The notes: generated by a model not told the origin, from the letters alone. 17,984 nt of DNA from DAOTXN01 sp034435435 (GCA_034435435.1 DAOTXN010000112.1:1-17984); one strand, 5' to 3'. Counted from the first letter of the stretch, positions 1 to 6,385 are shown. A program made the numbers and translations.

Positions 1-133
1 CACCCTGATAGCTCTTTGGACAAGATTTACAGGATTTACAGGATTTTTCCACGAATTCCATCCTGTGAATCTTGTGAATCCTGTCGAATGGCTTTGGGTT
101 TGCCGCTTTTACGCATTTGGGCTGAGCAGTTAC
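1..133. mobile_element. MITE-like element, copy 1 (left end outside window)
   Basis: These 133 bases match 14438-14570 at 131 of 133 positions; the differences are at positions 8 and 115. The right terminus TGAGCAGTTAC is at 123-133. By comparison with the complete copy, only the first 9 bases of the element are missing, cut by the window edge. The interior holds two tandem copies of GATTTACAGG and a downstream near-inverse (ATCCTGTGAATC and related words), so the element can fold into a long imperfect hairpin. It has no coding capacity. The short open frame beginning at 65 is chance reading through the repeat. Confidence 0.85.
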
Positions 134-480
134 ATGATGAGTCAGTTACTCCAAAATGAGCTGGCTTGGCATCTGGTGCGCGCTTTCAGATATTTTCCAA
201 ATGTAAGCATTCAGTCAGTGCGGGGCGCTGAGAAGCGTCACCGCGGAGCACGCAGTCCCTCGCTGCGCTCAGGATCACTTGCACGGCGCTGCGGATGCAG
301 TGCAGGTGGCTGCGCAAAGACCGCTGAGCTTGACCCATTGGCTGGCCGTTCTGCGAGAAATCTCTGCGCTTTCTGCGGTCTCGGCGGTAAAATCTCCCTT
401 GCCTGATAACTGCTCAGCCGCTCGGCATGGATTGCCAAATCCAGGCCGCCAGTGATCCGGCGGGCCGGGCGTGAAACGGC
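134..480. repeat. Repeat-rich spacer without a gene
   Basis: No credible gene is seen here. An imperfect inverted repeat (13 of 16 positions) pairs 240-255 with 373-388, in sequence of the ACCGC-GAG-GCAG type that I recall as a common dispersed repeat in environmental bacterial genomes. At 407-417 the word TAACTGCTCAG repeats the MITE terminus in the orientation of a left end, with no partner right end before the tRNA. Open frames on both strands here have a composition driven by the repeats and no ribosome binding sites. Confidence 0.5.
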
Positions 481-509
481 TTGCCAAAACTGCATACCTC
501 AGTTATAAT
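481..509 (+). promoter_or_regulatory. Promoter of tRNA-Pro
   Basis: A -35 box TTGCCA (481-486) and a -10 box TATAAT (504-509) are separated by exactly 17 bp, placing the transcription start near 516, about 5 bases before the mature tRNA 5' end. Confidence 0.8.
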
Positions 510-520
510 TCACTCAGTTT

Positions 521-595
521 CGGGGCGTAGCGCAGTTCGGATAGCGCGCACGGTTCGGGTCCGTGAGGTCCCCGGTTCAAATCCGGGCGCCCCGA
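521..595 (+). tRNA. tRNA-Pro (anticodon CGG)
   Basis: The sequence folds into a complete cloverleaf. The acceptor stem CGGGGCG (521-527) pairs with CGCCCCG (588-594). The D stem is GCGC/GCGC (530-533, 544-547). The anticodon stem CACGG/CCGTG (549-553, 561-565) encloses a TTCGGGT loop. The T stem is CCCGG/CCGGG around TTCAAAT. The anticodon is CGG at 556-558, followed by G37, and reads the proline codon CCG. The C1:G72 pair and A73 discriminator are typical of bacterial tRNA-Pro. CCA is not encoded, so it must be added after transcription. The gene has its own promoter and is followed by a hairpin terminator. Confidence 0.95.
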
Positions 596-602
596 CTGGC
601 GG

Positions 603-637
603 GCCTCGCAGCTAGGCTCTCAGGCCTACTGTGAGGC
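603..637 (+). terminator. Terminator of tRNA-Pro
   Basis: GCCTCGCAG (603-611) pairs with CTGTGAGGC (629-637, one G-U), with an inner stem TAGGC/GCCTA (613-617, 624-628) and a six-base loop. The T-rich stretch TCTTTGTGT follows. Confidence 0.65.
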
Positions 638-708
638 TCTTTGTGTATCCAGTTCTAATGAGAAAAAGGATTCGCTGCGTCAGGCTCTCATGGATGTTTC
701 TATCGCTC

Positions 709-736
709 TTGACAACTTTTCAATTCAGAGTATAAT
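709..736 (+). promoter_or_regulatory. Strong sigma-70 promoter of the leader/GNAT/ABC operon
   Basis: A consensus TTGACA (709-714) and a consensus TATAAT (731-736) lie 16 bp apart, giving a start near 743. The first ATG of the acetyltransferase is about 245 bases further on, so the transcript carries a long leader with a small ORF and two terminators. Confidence 0.85.
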
Positions 737-762
737 GCCCACATCTTACGAGGAGGTATAAC

Positions 763-858
763 GTGAGCACTGCGTTGACTATCATCCGCATGCGGCTGTC
801 CCACACTTTAGCAGTGGGAGATGCCACGCTGCCTTGTCGCAGTGCGCCTACTCGCTGA
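763..858 (+). CDS. Putative 31-residue leader peptide
   Basis: A GTG-initiated ORF of 31 codons (MSTALTIIRMRLSHTLA at its start, TGA at 856-858). Its ribosome binding site, GAGGAGGT at 750-757, is one of the best in the window, with 5 bases to the GTG. It sits about 20 bases downstream of the predicted transcription start and just before two intrinsic terminators. Within the ORF, TCCCAC (799-804) and GTGGGA (814-819) can pair, and CCAC words in it are complementary to the GTGG left arms of the terminators. This layout resembles leader peptides that control resistance genes by ribosome stalling or coupling. No run of a single amino-acid codon is present, so classical amino-acid attenuation is unlikely. 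I do not recognise the peptide. Confidence 0.55.
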   Translation: MSTALTIIRMRLSHTLAVGDATLPCRSAPTR

Positions 859-881
859 AAAGTTGACATAACGTCATCTCA

Positions 882-919
882 GGCCGTGGGCAACTGCGAT
901 ACCCACGGCCTTTTTATTT
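882..919 (+). terminator. Leader terminator 1
   Basis: GGCCGTGGG (882-890) and CCCACGGCC (902-910) form a perfect 9-bp stem with an 11-base loop, followed by TTTTTATTT. It lies 23 bases after the leader ORF stop and upstream of the acetyltransferase, so it must be passed for the operon to be expressed. Confidence 0.85.
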
Positions 920-938
920 CTCCGTACACCCTGTGTGA

Positions 939-971
939 GGCCGTGGGCGTTGTCCACGGCCTTTTTATTTT
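939..971 (+). terminator. Leader terminator 2 (duplicate of terminator 1)
   Basis: GGCCGTGG (939-946) and CCACGGCC (954-961) form a perfect 8-bp stem with a 7-base loop, followed by TTTTTATTTT. The stem and tail repeat terminator 1 at a spacing of 57 bp, which suggests local duplication. It ends 17 bases before the acetyltransferase ATG. Confidence 0.85.
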
Positions 972-988
972 GTGAAAGGATACGCGCA

Positions 989-2011
989 ATGAATACAACA
1001 CCCATGTTACTCACAGACTTTACGGCCCGCCCGGCGACGCCGGATGACGTAGACGCCATCGTTGACCTGCTGAACGCCAGCGCCATCGCGCAGACCGGCA
1101 AGCCGGAGGTCAAAGCGTCGCAATTGCGCACCGACTGGGGGCGGGTCGGCTTTAGCTTTGCGAGCGATACGCTGGCGGTGCTCGCGCCGGAGGGCCGCTT
1201 GGCTGGTTACGCCGAGATGTGGGATGAGCAGCCGCACGTGCGCATCGGCGTCGTGGCGGAGGTGCACCCGGAGTACCAGGGGCGCGGCGTCGGCGCGGCT
1301 CTGTGCCGGTGGGCGGAAGAGCGCGCCCGGCGGTCCATCCTCCAGGCGCCAGAAGGCGCGCGCGTGACGCTGGGTCAGTTCAAGCTGAGCGCAAACGAGG
1401 CCACCCGAGCCTTGCTATATGCGCAGGGCTACCAGATCGCGCGCTATAATCTGCGCATGATGATCGAGCTGAACGGAGCGCCGCCGCAGCCGGTCGCGCC
1501 GGCCGGCTTGACGATCCGTCCGTTCATCCGTGGCCAGGAGGAGCGCGCCCTGGTGCAGGCCGTGCGCGAAGAGTTCCAGGATCACTGGGGTTACGTGGAG
1601 CGGCCATTCGAGGATGATTTTCAGGACTGGATGCACTTCCTGGACAGCCCCGACACCGACCCGGACCTGTGGCTGGTGGCGCTGGACGGCGACGGAATCG
1701 CCGGGACTGCCTTTGGTTACACCGGGATGGTCGAAGACCCGGAGTTGGGTTGGGTCCATGGATTGGGTGTGCGGCGGCCCTGGCGGCGGCGCGGGCTGGC
1801 GCTGGCGCTGCTGCAGCACTGTTTCGGCGAGCTCTACCGGCGGGGCAAGCGCAAGGTAGGGTTGGGCGTAGACGCGCACAGCCTCACCGGCGCGACCCGA
1901 CTGTACGAGAAGGCCGGGATGCACGTAGACCTGAAGCATCAATATGCGGAATACGAGAAAGAACTGCGCCCCGGCCAGGAATTGGCTACGCAGTCTGTGC
2001 AAAACGGATAG
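989..2011 (+). CDS. Tandem GNAT-domain N-acetyltransferase
   Basis: A 340-residue protein with two GCN5-type acetyltransferase domains, which transfer an acetyl group from acetyl-CoA to an amine. The N-terminal domain (about 11-165) has the acetyl-CoA loop YQGRGVGAAL (98-105 for its glycine-rich part). The C-terminal domain (about 174-326) has RPWRRRGLALALL and the GATRLYEKAGM motif near 301-311. The two-domain layout resembles MshD-like proteins, but the substrate cannot be told from sequence. ATG 989 is chosen because AAAGGA lies 8 bases upstream; an earlier in-frame start at 935 would begin inside the second terminator. The ABC ATPase follows after 10 bases and its ribosome binding site abuts this stop codon, so the genes are cotranscribed. 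Company with an exporter hints at detoxification (inference). Confidence 0.85.
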   Translation: MNTTPMLLTDFTARPATPDDVDAIVDLLNASAIAQTGKPEVKASQLRTDWGRVGFSFASDTLAVLAPEGRLAGYAEMWDEQPHVRIGVVAEVHPEYQGRGVGAALCRWAEERARRSILQAPEGARVTLGQFKLSANEATRALLYAQGYQIARYNLRMMIELNGAPPQPVAPAGLTIRPFIRGQEERALVQAVREEFQDHWGYVERPFEDDFQDWMHFLDSPDTDPDLWLVALDGDGIAGTAFGYTGMVEDPELGWVHGLGVRRPWRRRGLALALLQHCFGELYRRGKRKVGLGVDAHSLTGATRLYEKAGMHVDLKHQYAEYEKELRPGQELATQSVQNG

Positions 2012-2021
2012 GAGGACCAAA

Positions 2022-2867
2022 ATGTACGAGCATCATCCCATCGCCCTGGATGTGGTGGGTGTTGTCAAACGATTCGTCAAACGCGAGGGCCTGCACTGGC
2101 CCTGGAAAAAGAGTGAGAAAAACGGCAATGGACGCAAGCTGGTCATAGCGGTGGATCACGTCGGCTTTCAGGTGCAGCGACGGGAAATCTTTGGCATCCT
2201 GGGGCCGAACGGCTCCGGCAAGTCCACGCTGGTGCGCTGCCTGTCCACGCTGCTCATTCCCGACGAGGGTTACATTACCATCTTTGGCCACGACATCGCG
2301 CGGGAAGAGATGGCGGTCAAGCGACTCATCAACCGGGTCTCGGTGGATGCGTCGTTTTTCAAAAAGCTGACCCCGATGGAGAACCTGCTCTACGGAGCGC
2401 GGCTCTACGGACTGGGGGCGCGGGAGGCCAGAGAGCGCGCTGTGGAGATTCTACAGCGGCTGGGGCTGAAAAAGGAAGTCATCTTTCAACCGATGGAGGA
2501 GATGAGCCGTGGGATGCAGCAAAAGGTCGCCATCGCCCGCGCGTTCCTCACCGAACCGATCGTGCTCTTGCTGGATGAGCCGACGACGGGGTTGGACCCG
2601 CGATCGAAGCGTGAGGTGCAGGCGTTCGTGCGCGAGCTGCGGGACACACACGACGCGACCATCCTGTTGACCACGCACGACATGCAGGAGGCCGATACGC
2701 TGTGCGACCGCATCGCCATCATAGACGACGGCAAAATCGTGGCTCTGGATACGCCGGCCGGCCTCAAGCTGCTCGTCGCCAGTCGCAACGGCCACGAGCC
2801 GACGCTGGAAGACGTGTTCATGGAGCTGACCGGCAAAGAATTGGTCAAGGAAGAAGATGAGGCATAG
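2022..2867 (+). CDS. ABC exporter ATP-binding subunit (DrrA/ABC-2 type)
   Basis: A 281-residue nucleotide-binding protein that would power the adjacent ABC-2 permease. The Walker A is GPNGSGKST (61-69), Walker B VLLLDEP (181-187), and the switch histidine lies in TTHD (217-220). The signature is MSRGMQQK rather than LSGGQ, a variant found in ABC-2 type drug and polysaccharide exporters. The start ATG 2022 has GGAGG (2011-2015) just upstream, overlapping the stop codon of the acetyltransferase. Earlier in-frame starts lie inside that gene and are not needed. An insertion at about residues 24-40 (charged, HWPWKKSEKNGNG) lies between the first strand and the rest of the domain. The exported substrate is unknown. 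Confidence 0.88.
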   Translation: MYEHHPIALDVVGVVKRFVKREGLHWPWKKSEKNGNGRKLVIAVDHVGFQVQRREIFGILGPNGSGKSTLVRCLSTLLIPDEGYITIFGHDIAREEMAVKRLINRVSVDASFFKKLTPMENLLYGARLYGLGAREARERAVEILQRLGLKKEVIFQPMEEMSRGMQQKVAIARAFLTEPIVLLLDEPTTGLDPRSKREVQAFVRELRDTHDATILLTTHDMQEADTLCDRIAIIDDGKIVALDTPAGLKLLVASRNGHEPTLEDVFMELTGKELVKEEDEA

Positions 2868-2878
2868 AAAGGAGTAAC

Positions 2879-3703
2879 ATGACGCAACTGGTTCGTGAAA
2901 TCCGCGCTTCGTACGCCTTTGTCGAGCGCAACATCAATCTCGTCAAACGTTACTGGGGTTGGGAAGTCGTCTGGCTGGCGTACTCGATTGCCAACGCGCT
3001 CTCCATCACCTTCATCGGCGCAGGGACGCAAGTCGTCACCGGGCAGGTCATTGACACCAACCACCTGATCCTCTACCTGTTAGTGGGGACGCTGGTGTGG
3101 CACTATTTGTCCGTCGTGTTCGACAACGTCAGCGAGTTGATCGCTTGGGAACGCTGGGAGGGCACCATCGAGTACACGTTCATGGCCCCCATCACCCGCT
3201 TTACGCACATGGTCGGGCAGACGCTCTTTTCACTGGTGTACGGCATGTTACACACGTGCATCATCCTGGGCGTGGTGGTGCTGTTCTTCCACCTCGACTT
3301 GAGCGAGGCCAACCTGCCCGGCGGCGCGCTGATGCTCCTGGCTGGGAGCCTGTCGTTCATCGGGCTGGGTATCGTCGCTTCGGTGCTGCCGTTGTTGTTC
3401 CCGGAGCGCGGGGCGCAGATGACGCACGTGATCCAGGCGCTCTTGCTCTTGTTTTCCGGCGTCTACTTTCCGATCTCGGTGCTGCCGGGGTGGATGCAGT
3501 CGATCTCTCGCCTCTCGCCCGCCACCTACGTGCTGGAGGGCATGCGGGCGGCGCTGCTGGATGGGGCCGGCCTGAGCGAGCTGGGCGGCTACCTGGCGCG
3601 ACTGGCGCTCATCGGTATCATCGCTATCCCGGTGGGACTGGCGATCTTTGGGCAGGCGGAAAAGTATGCCAAGCATGCGGGGAAGCTGAGCCGGAGTGGC
3701 TGA
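2879..3703 (+). CDS. ABC-2 type exporter permease
   Basis: A 274-residue integral membrane protein with about six predicted hydrophobic helices, for example near 30-50, 61-80, 115-138, 148-172, 180-200 and 235-257. The stretch LLLFSGVYFPISVLPGWMQ followed by LSPATYVLEGMR is typical of ABC-2 permeases of the drug/polyol exporter class. It forms the membrane path for the ATPase encoded 11 bases upstream. The start ATG 2879 has AAGGAG 5-6 bases before it. It is the last gene of the operon; no clear terminator follows. The 97 bases before the next gene hold only a poor promoter-like match. Confidence 0.87.
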   Translation: MTQLVREIRASYAFVERNINLVKRYWGWEVVWLAYSIANALSITFIGAGTQVVTGQVIDTNHLILYLLVGTLVWHYLSVVFDNVSELIAWERWEGTIEYTFMAPITRFTHMVGQTLFSLVYGMLHTCIILGVVVLFFHLDLSEANLPGGALMLLAGSLSFIGLGIVASVLPLLFPERGAQMTHVIQALLLLFSGVYFPISVLPGWMQSISRLSPATYVLEGMRAALLDGAGLSELGGYLARLALIGIIAIPVGLAIFGQAEKYAKHAGKLSRSG

Positions 3704-3800
3704 TGAATGCGAGACATTACGCGCATAGCGCATCAAAAACTAGCCGAGTTTGGACAATTGCGTTAAGCTTACAAGAATGACTGGGGAACTTGGCCTAACG

Positions 3801-4751
3801 ATGAAAGAGATTCTTGGCATTCACCATGTGACCGCCATCGCCAGCGACCCGCAGCGGAACCTGGACTTTTACGCGCACGTTCTGGGGTTGCGCCTGGTCA
3901 AGTTGACTGTCAATTTTGACGATCCGGGCGCCTATCACTTTTATTTCGGCGATGAGGTTGGACACCCGGGCACTGTTCTCACCTTCTTCCCCTGGCCCGG
4001 CGCACAGCGGGGGCATTGGGGCAATGGACAGGCGGCAGTGACGTCCTTTTCCATCCCCCAGGGAGGTGTAGGGTATTGGAAGGAACGCCTGGAGAAACAC
4101 GGTGTTTCCGTTGCGGAACCGGTCACACGCTTCGACGAACAGGCGTTGACCCTGCTCGATCCGGACGGACTGCAACTAGAGCTGGTTGCTCACGCCGAGG
4201 CGCGGGCGCACAACGCCTGGGAATCAGGGCCAGTCCTTCCCGAATATGCGATCCGGGGTTTTCACAGCGTCACGCTATGGGAGACAGACGCCGAGCGCAC
4301 GGCAACGTTGCTGACCGAAACCCTCGGCTTGCGGTCCGTGGGGCGGGCCGGCGACCGGTTCCGATTCGCAGTTGCAACGGGTGGCCCCGGTGGGCTGGTT
4401 GACGTGCTCCGTCGGCCCAGCGGGCAACCTGGCCGGGGCGGCGCGGGCGCCGTGCACCACGTGGCCTGGCGCACGCCAGACGACGAGCAGCAATTGGCCT
4501 GGCAGCGCGAGATCAACGACCTGGGCCTGCGTGTCACCCCGGTGCTAGACCGCCAGTATTTCCACTCGATTTACTTTCGCGAGCCAGGCGGGGTGTTGTT
4601 TGAAATAGCGACCGATCCGCCCGGCTTTACATTGGATGAAACAGTGGAGGAACTGGGCGCCCAGCTCAAGTTACCACCCTGGCTAGAGCCTCGGCGTAGC
4701 CAGATCGAGCACATGCTGCCCCGGCTCCGTCTGCCGCAGGCGTCTGTTTGA
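3801..4751 (+). CDS. Ring-cleaving dioxygenase, VOC/glyoxalase superfamily (MhqO-like)
   Basis: A 316-residue protein of two vicinal-oxygen-chelate modules (about 5-130 and 152-275). The N-terminus MKEILGIHHVTAIASDPQ is characteristic of the ring-cleaving dioxygenase group that includes Bacillus MhqA/MhqO, involved in resistance to hydroquinones and quinones. Candidate metal ligands are His8/His9, His219/His220 (in VHHVAWR) and Glu268 (in LFEIATDPPGF). The FHSIYFREPGG segment is also conserved. ATG 3801 is chosen because it matches the family N-terminus; starts at 3750 (TTG) and 3777 (ATG) are in frame but weaker. The stop overlaps an ATG in an ATGA arrangement, leading into the hydrolase remnant below. 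The substrate is inferred only by family. Confidence 0.85.
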   Translation: MKEILGIHHVTAIASDPQRNLDFYAHVLGLRLVKLTVNFDDPGAYHFYFGDEVGHPGTVLTFFPWPGAQRGHWGNGQAAVTSFSIPQGGVGYWKERLEKHGVSVAEPVTRFDEQALTLLDPDGLQLELVAHAEARAHNAWESGPVLPEYAIRGFHSVTLWETDAERTATLLTETLGLRSVGRAGDRFRFAVATGGPGGLVDVLRRPSGQPGRGGAGAVHHVAWRTPDDEQQLAWQREINDLGLRVTPVLDRQYFHSIYFREPGGVLFEIATDPPGFTLDETVEELGAQLKLPPWLEPRRSQIEHMLPRLRLPQASV

Positions 4752-4879
4752 TGATGGAGCACAATCGGCTCATCCACGATCCACATCGCTTTCTGGCGCC
4801 CATCGCCAGCAGCGACGCGGATTTCCACATTCCAAAGGCGCGCGTAATACGCTTACTGTTTCTTTTTTTGTTGGTGTAG
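4751..4879 (+). pseudogene. Truncated N-terminus of a phospholipase/carboxylesterase-like hydrolase (possible)
   Basis: An ATG at 4751 overlaps the dioxygenase stop (ATGA) and opens 42 codons: MMEHNRLIHDPHRFLAPIAS, then SSDADFHIPKARVIRLL, then a Leu/Phe-rich end that is the reverse of the Lys-rich tail of the next gene. The DPH-R-AP...A.A.ARV.I pattern resembles the region just before the HGRGA oxyanion motif of small alpha/beta hydrolases, which often follow MhqO-like dioxygenases. The catalytic part is absent. I read it as a deletion remnant of a coupled hydrolase gene, without certainty. The similarity is from memory and short. Confidence 0.35.
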
Positions 4880-5056
4880 TTTTGCGACCACCTTTGCCAT
4901 TGAGAGGTTTTTGGCCGAGACAGTTTTCATCGCGGCCAAAATTTCAGCATACGATACTGTCTCTTTTGCGCGTTGCTGAACGGATTGGGCGAATTGGGCT
5001 GCCATCACGTCCGTTGAGCGCAACACTGTTGCGATTTCTTTGATTACGGATTCCAT
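4853..5056 (-). CDS. Small hypothetical protein, helical, Lys-rich tail
   Basis: A 67-residue protein (MESVIKEIATVLRSTDVMAA at its start), predicted almost entirely alpha-helical and ending in the basic tail HQQKKKQ. I do not recognise a family. ATG 5056 is chosen over the GTG one codon upstream because AAAGGAG then has 6 bases of spacing. The gene converges on the dioxygenase and its 3' end overlaps the hydrolase remnant by 27 bases. No signal peptide or cysteines are seen. It is separated from CarD by about 180 bases in which I see no convincing promoter. Confidence 0.6.
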   Translation of the reverse strand: MESVIKEIATVLRSTDVMAAQFAQSVQQRAKETVSYAEILAAMKTVSAKNLSMAKVVAKLHQQKKKQ

Positions 5057-5237
5057 CACAAGCTCCTTTAAAGTTGTTACTCATCCAGGCACATCAGCAC
5101 GTGAGCGCTATCTACATCCAATGACGTGTAGCATACGGCCATTCCAGGCGACAATCTGCTTTTGTCTTGTACGATTCTGAATTGACTCGAGTGAGAGCAA
5201 GCGTCTAGCCGCGCCCTATTTGGAGAACACTCGTTCC

Positions 5238-5798
5238 TTATTGTGGATTTGCTATGTGGCGTTCGGCGCTCTGTGGATCTCTTGTGCGCCCAAAATCATC
5301 TAGCGCACTCGCCATGGCAACTTTCAACGCGGCGCTGATCGCTACTTCCGCATCCAGAATCTGAGTGTTGGTTACTACCGCTATTTCAGTCGCCAGGAGT
5401 CCCCGTCCCCACTTTAAAAGTTGTTGGTCCTTATCCGTGAGACGCTTGCTCCGGCCGTGACACGTGAGATCGCGAATCGCTTCCGCGATAAGGATCGGAT
5501 AGCCTGTTGCGAGCATTTCTTGGATCAACTTTTGGCGCTCTTTGAAATCTTTTGACAACCATCGCGGCACACTCCGCAGCGTATCCAACACCAGGGCAAG
5601 TTTGGCCTCGGACATCACCGGGCGCACGCCTAACTCGATCATCTTGTGCACCGGCACGTACGCCGTCCCCTGTGCGGCAAGGATTTTGATTACAAAATAG
5701 TGCCCAAATCCCTTTACCAATTCTCGGTGCTCCTCGCCAGTAATCTCTCCAGCGCCGAGCTTGGGATGGATCACCTTGTCCCCGATTGAGAACTGCAT
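5238..5798 (-). CDS. CarD/CdnL-family RNA polymerase-binding regulator
   Basis: A 186-residue protein. Residues 1-60 (MQFSIGDKVIHPKLGAGEIT onward, then YFVIKILAAQGTAYVPVHKM) match the CarD/CdnL/TRCF-interacting Tudor-like domain, which binds the RNA polymerase beta subunit. The remainder is helical, as in CdnL, including a segment rich in WGRGLLATEIAVVT that resembles the conserved C-terminal helix region. Members stabilise open promoter complexes, often at rRNA promoters. ATG 5798 is chosen because it starts the domain and has GGAAGG 5-6 bases upstream; a GTG at 5819 is in frame. The only gap to the cold-shock gene contains a terminator hairpin and no room for an obvious promoter, so expression may depend on read-through. 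Confidence 0.78.
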   Translation of the reverse strand: MQFSIGDKVIHPKLGAGEITGEEHRELVKGFGHYFVIKILAAQGTAYVPVHKMIELGVRPVMSEAKLALVLDTLRSVPRWLSKDFKERQKLIQEMLATGYPILIAEAIRDLTCHGRSKRLTDKDQQLLKWGRGLLATEIAVVTNTQILDAEVAISAALKVAMASALDDFGRTRDPQSAERHIANPQ

Positions 5799-5831
5799 GG
5801 TTCCTTCCTTGCCAACCACCGTTTGTGATTA

Positions 5832-5863
5832 GAAAACGCCCCTGCATTCACAAGGGCGTTTTC
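5832..5863 (-). terminator. Hairpin terminator between cold-shock gene and CarD
   Basis: GAAAACGCCC and GGGCGTTTTC form a perfect 10-bp stem with a 12-base loop. Read on the minus strand, the 3' arm ends in TTTTC followed by TAATC, so opening of the outer A-U pairs leaves a short U tract. It lies 6 bases after the cold-shock stop and about 34 bases before the CarD start. Confidence 0.65.
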
Positions 5864-5869
5864 AGTCCG

Positions 5870-6097
5870 TTAACTAACCATCTCACCTGACAGCCTGCGC
5901 ACGTTGGCGGCGGCTGGCCCTTTTTGGCCCTGCTGAATGGTAAACTCGACGCGCTCACCTTCTATCAGACTGCGGAACCCTGACTCGTCGAGAGCAGAGT
6001 GATGCACAAAAACATCTTTTCCCCCGTCGCGCGCAATAAAGCCGTAGCCTTTTTGATCACTGAACCATTTGACGGTTCCCGTTTCACGTTCGCTCAT
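5870..6097 (-). CDS. Cold-shock domain protein (CspA family)
   Basis: A 75-residue protein, the usual size for bacterial cold-shock proteins, which bind single-stranded RNA and DNA and melt secondary structure. The start GTVKWFSDQKGYGFI contains RNP1 (KGYGFI), and VFVHHSAL is RNP2. The C-terminal part GERVEFTIQQGQKGPAAANV completes the five-stranded barrel. ATG 6097 has AAGGAG about 9 bases upstream. The promoter is at 6232-6260 and the roughly 128-base leader contains a strong intrinsic terminator (6155-6187), so expression is probably controlled by termination in the leader. Confidence 0.95.
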   Translation of the reverse strand: MSERETGTVKWFSDQKGYGFIARDGGKDVFVHHSALDESGFRSLIEGERVEFTIQQGQKGPAAANVRRLSGEMVS

Positions 6098-6154
6098 TTT
6101 GAAAATCTCCTTTTTCCACCAAATATTTGTGATGCACAGCTATTGTCGAATCGC

Positions 6155-6187
6155 AAAAAAAACACCCGGACTTAGCAAGTCCGGGTG
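6155..6187 (-). terminator. Intrinsic terminator inside the cold-shock mRNA leader
   Basis: On the minus strand CACCCGGACTT and AAGTCCGGGTG form a perfect 11-bp stem with a 3-base loop (6163-6187), followed by eight T (6155-6162). It is one of the strongest terminators in the window. It lies about 40 bases after the predicted transcription start and 58 bases before the cold-shock ATG. Confidence 0.88.
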
Positions 6188-6231
6188 GCTCTCTTTGTTC
6201 GGAATAGAACTTACTGCATCTTGTAAACTAA

Positions 6232-6260
6232 ATTATACACTGAATCCACGATCCTGTCAA
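6232..6260 (-). promoter_or_regulatory. Promoter of the cold-shock transcript
   Basis: On the minus strand a consensus TTGACA (6255-6260) and a consensus TATAAT (6232-6237) are 17 bp apart, with a start near 6225. It lies within the 3' part of a 55- to 73-codon open frame (6211 to 6378/6432), which argues that this frame is not a gene. Confidence 0.85.
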
Positions 6261-6273
6261 AGCCTGCGTCCCC

Positions 6274-6287
6274 ATTGTGATCACAAT
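6274..6287. promoter_or_regulatory. Perfect 14-bp palindrome, candidate operator
   Basis: ATTGTGATCACAAT is identical on both strands. Its centre is about 56 bp upstream of the predicted cold-shock transcription start and about 100 bp upstream of the predicted plus-strand start at 6382. It contains CRP-like half sites TGTGA/TCACA but without the 6-bp spacer of CRP sites, so the cognate regulator is unknown. Confidence 0.4.
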
Positions 6288-6346
6288 TCACACACCCGAA
6301 GATGACGCGCTGCGGCGTGTGACGTACTTTCACCACGGTTCCCCAA

Positions 6347-6375
6347 TTGTACAGAAAGAGACGACGTGCTATACT
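6347..6375 (+). promoter_or_regulatory. Candidate promoter for the DUF5995-like gene
   Basis: TTGTAC (6347-6352) and TATACT (6370-6375) are separated by 17 bp, with a start near 6382. This gives a leader of about 120 bases before the gene at 6502 and starts transcription a few bases before a terminator-like hairpin. Confidence 0.6.
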
Positions 6376-6385
6376 CATCAAAGCA

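Noticed and set aside
1..133. Tandem GATTTACAGG words as a CRISPR array
   Set aside because: There are only two adjacent copies without spacers, and the whole block recurs as one unit at 14429-14570 with transposon-type ends.
65..406. 113-codon open frame at the left edge
   Set aside because: It runs through the MITE copy and the repeat-rich spacer, has no ribosome binding site and no protein-like composition.
763..858. Amino-acid attenuation leader
   Set aside because: The 31 codons contain no run of one amino acid, and the downstream genes are not biosynthetic.
935..988. Earlier in-frame start of the acetyltransferase
   Set aside because: The extra codons lie inside the second terminator, whereas ATG 989 has AAAGGA at good spacing.
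1415..2020. 201-codon minus-strand frame opposite the acetyltransferase
   Set aside because: It is the GC-rich shadow of a clear gene; it has no motifs and no ribosome binding site. The same holds for the long antisense frames opposite the kinase, CpaF-like and beta-helix genes.
6274..6287. Palindrome as a CRP site
   Set aside because: TGTGA and TCACA are present but abut each other without the 6-bp spacer of CRP sites, so only an unknown operator is proposed.
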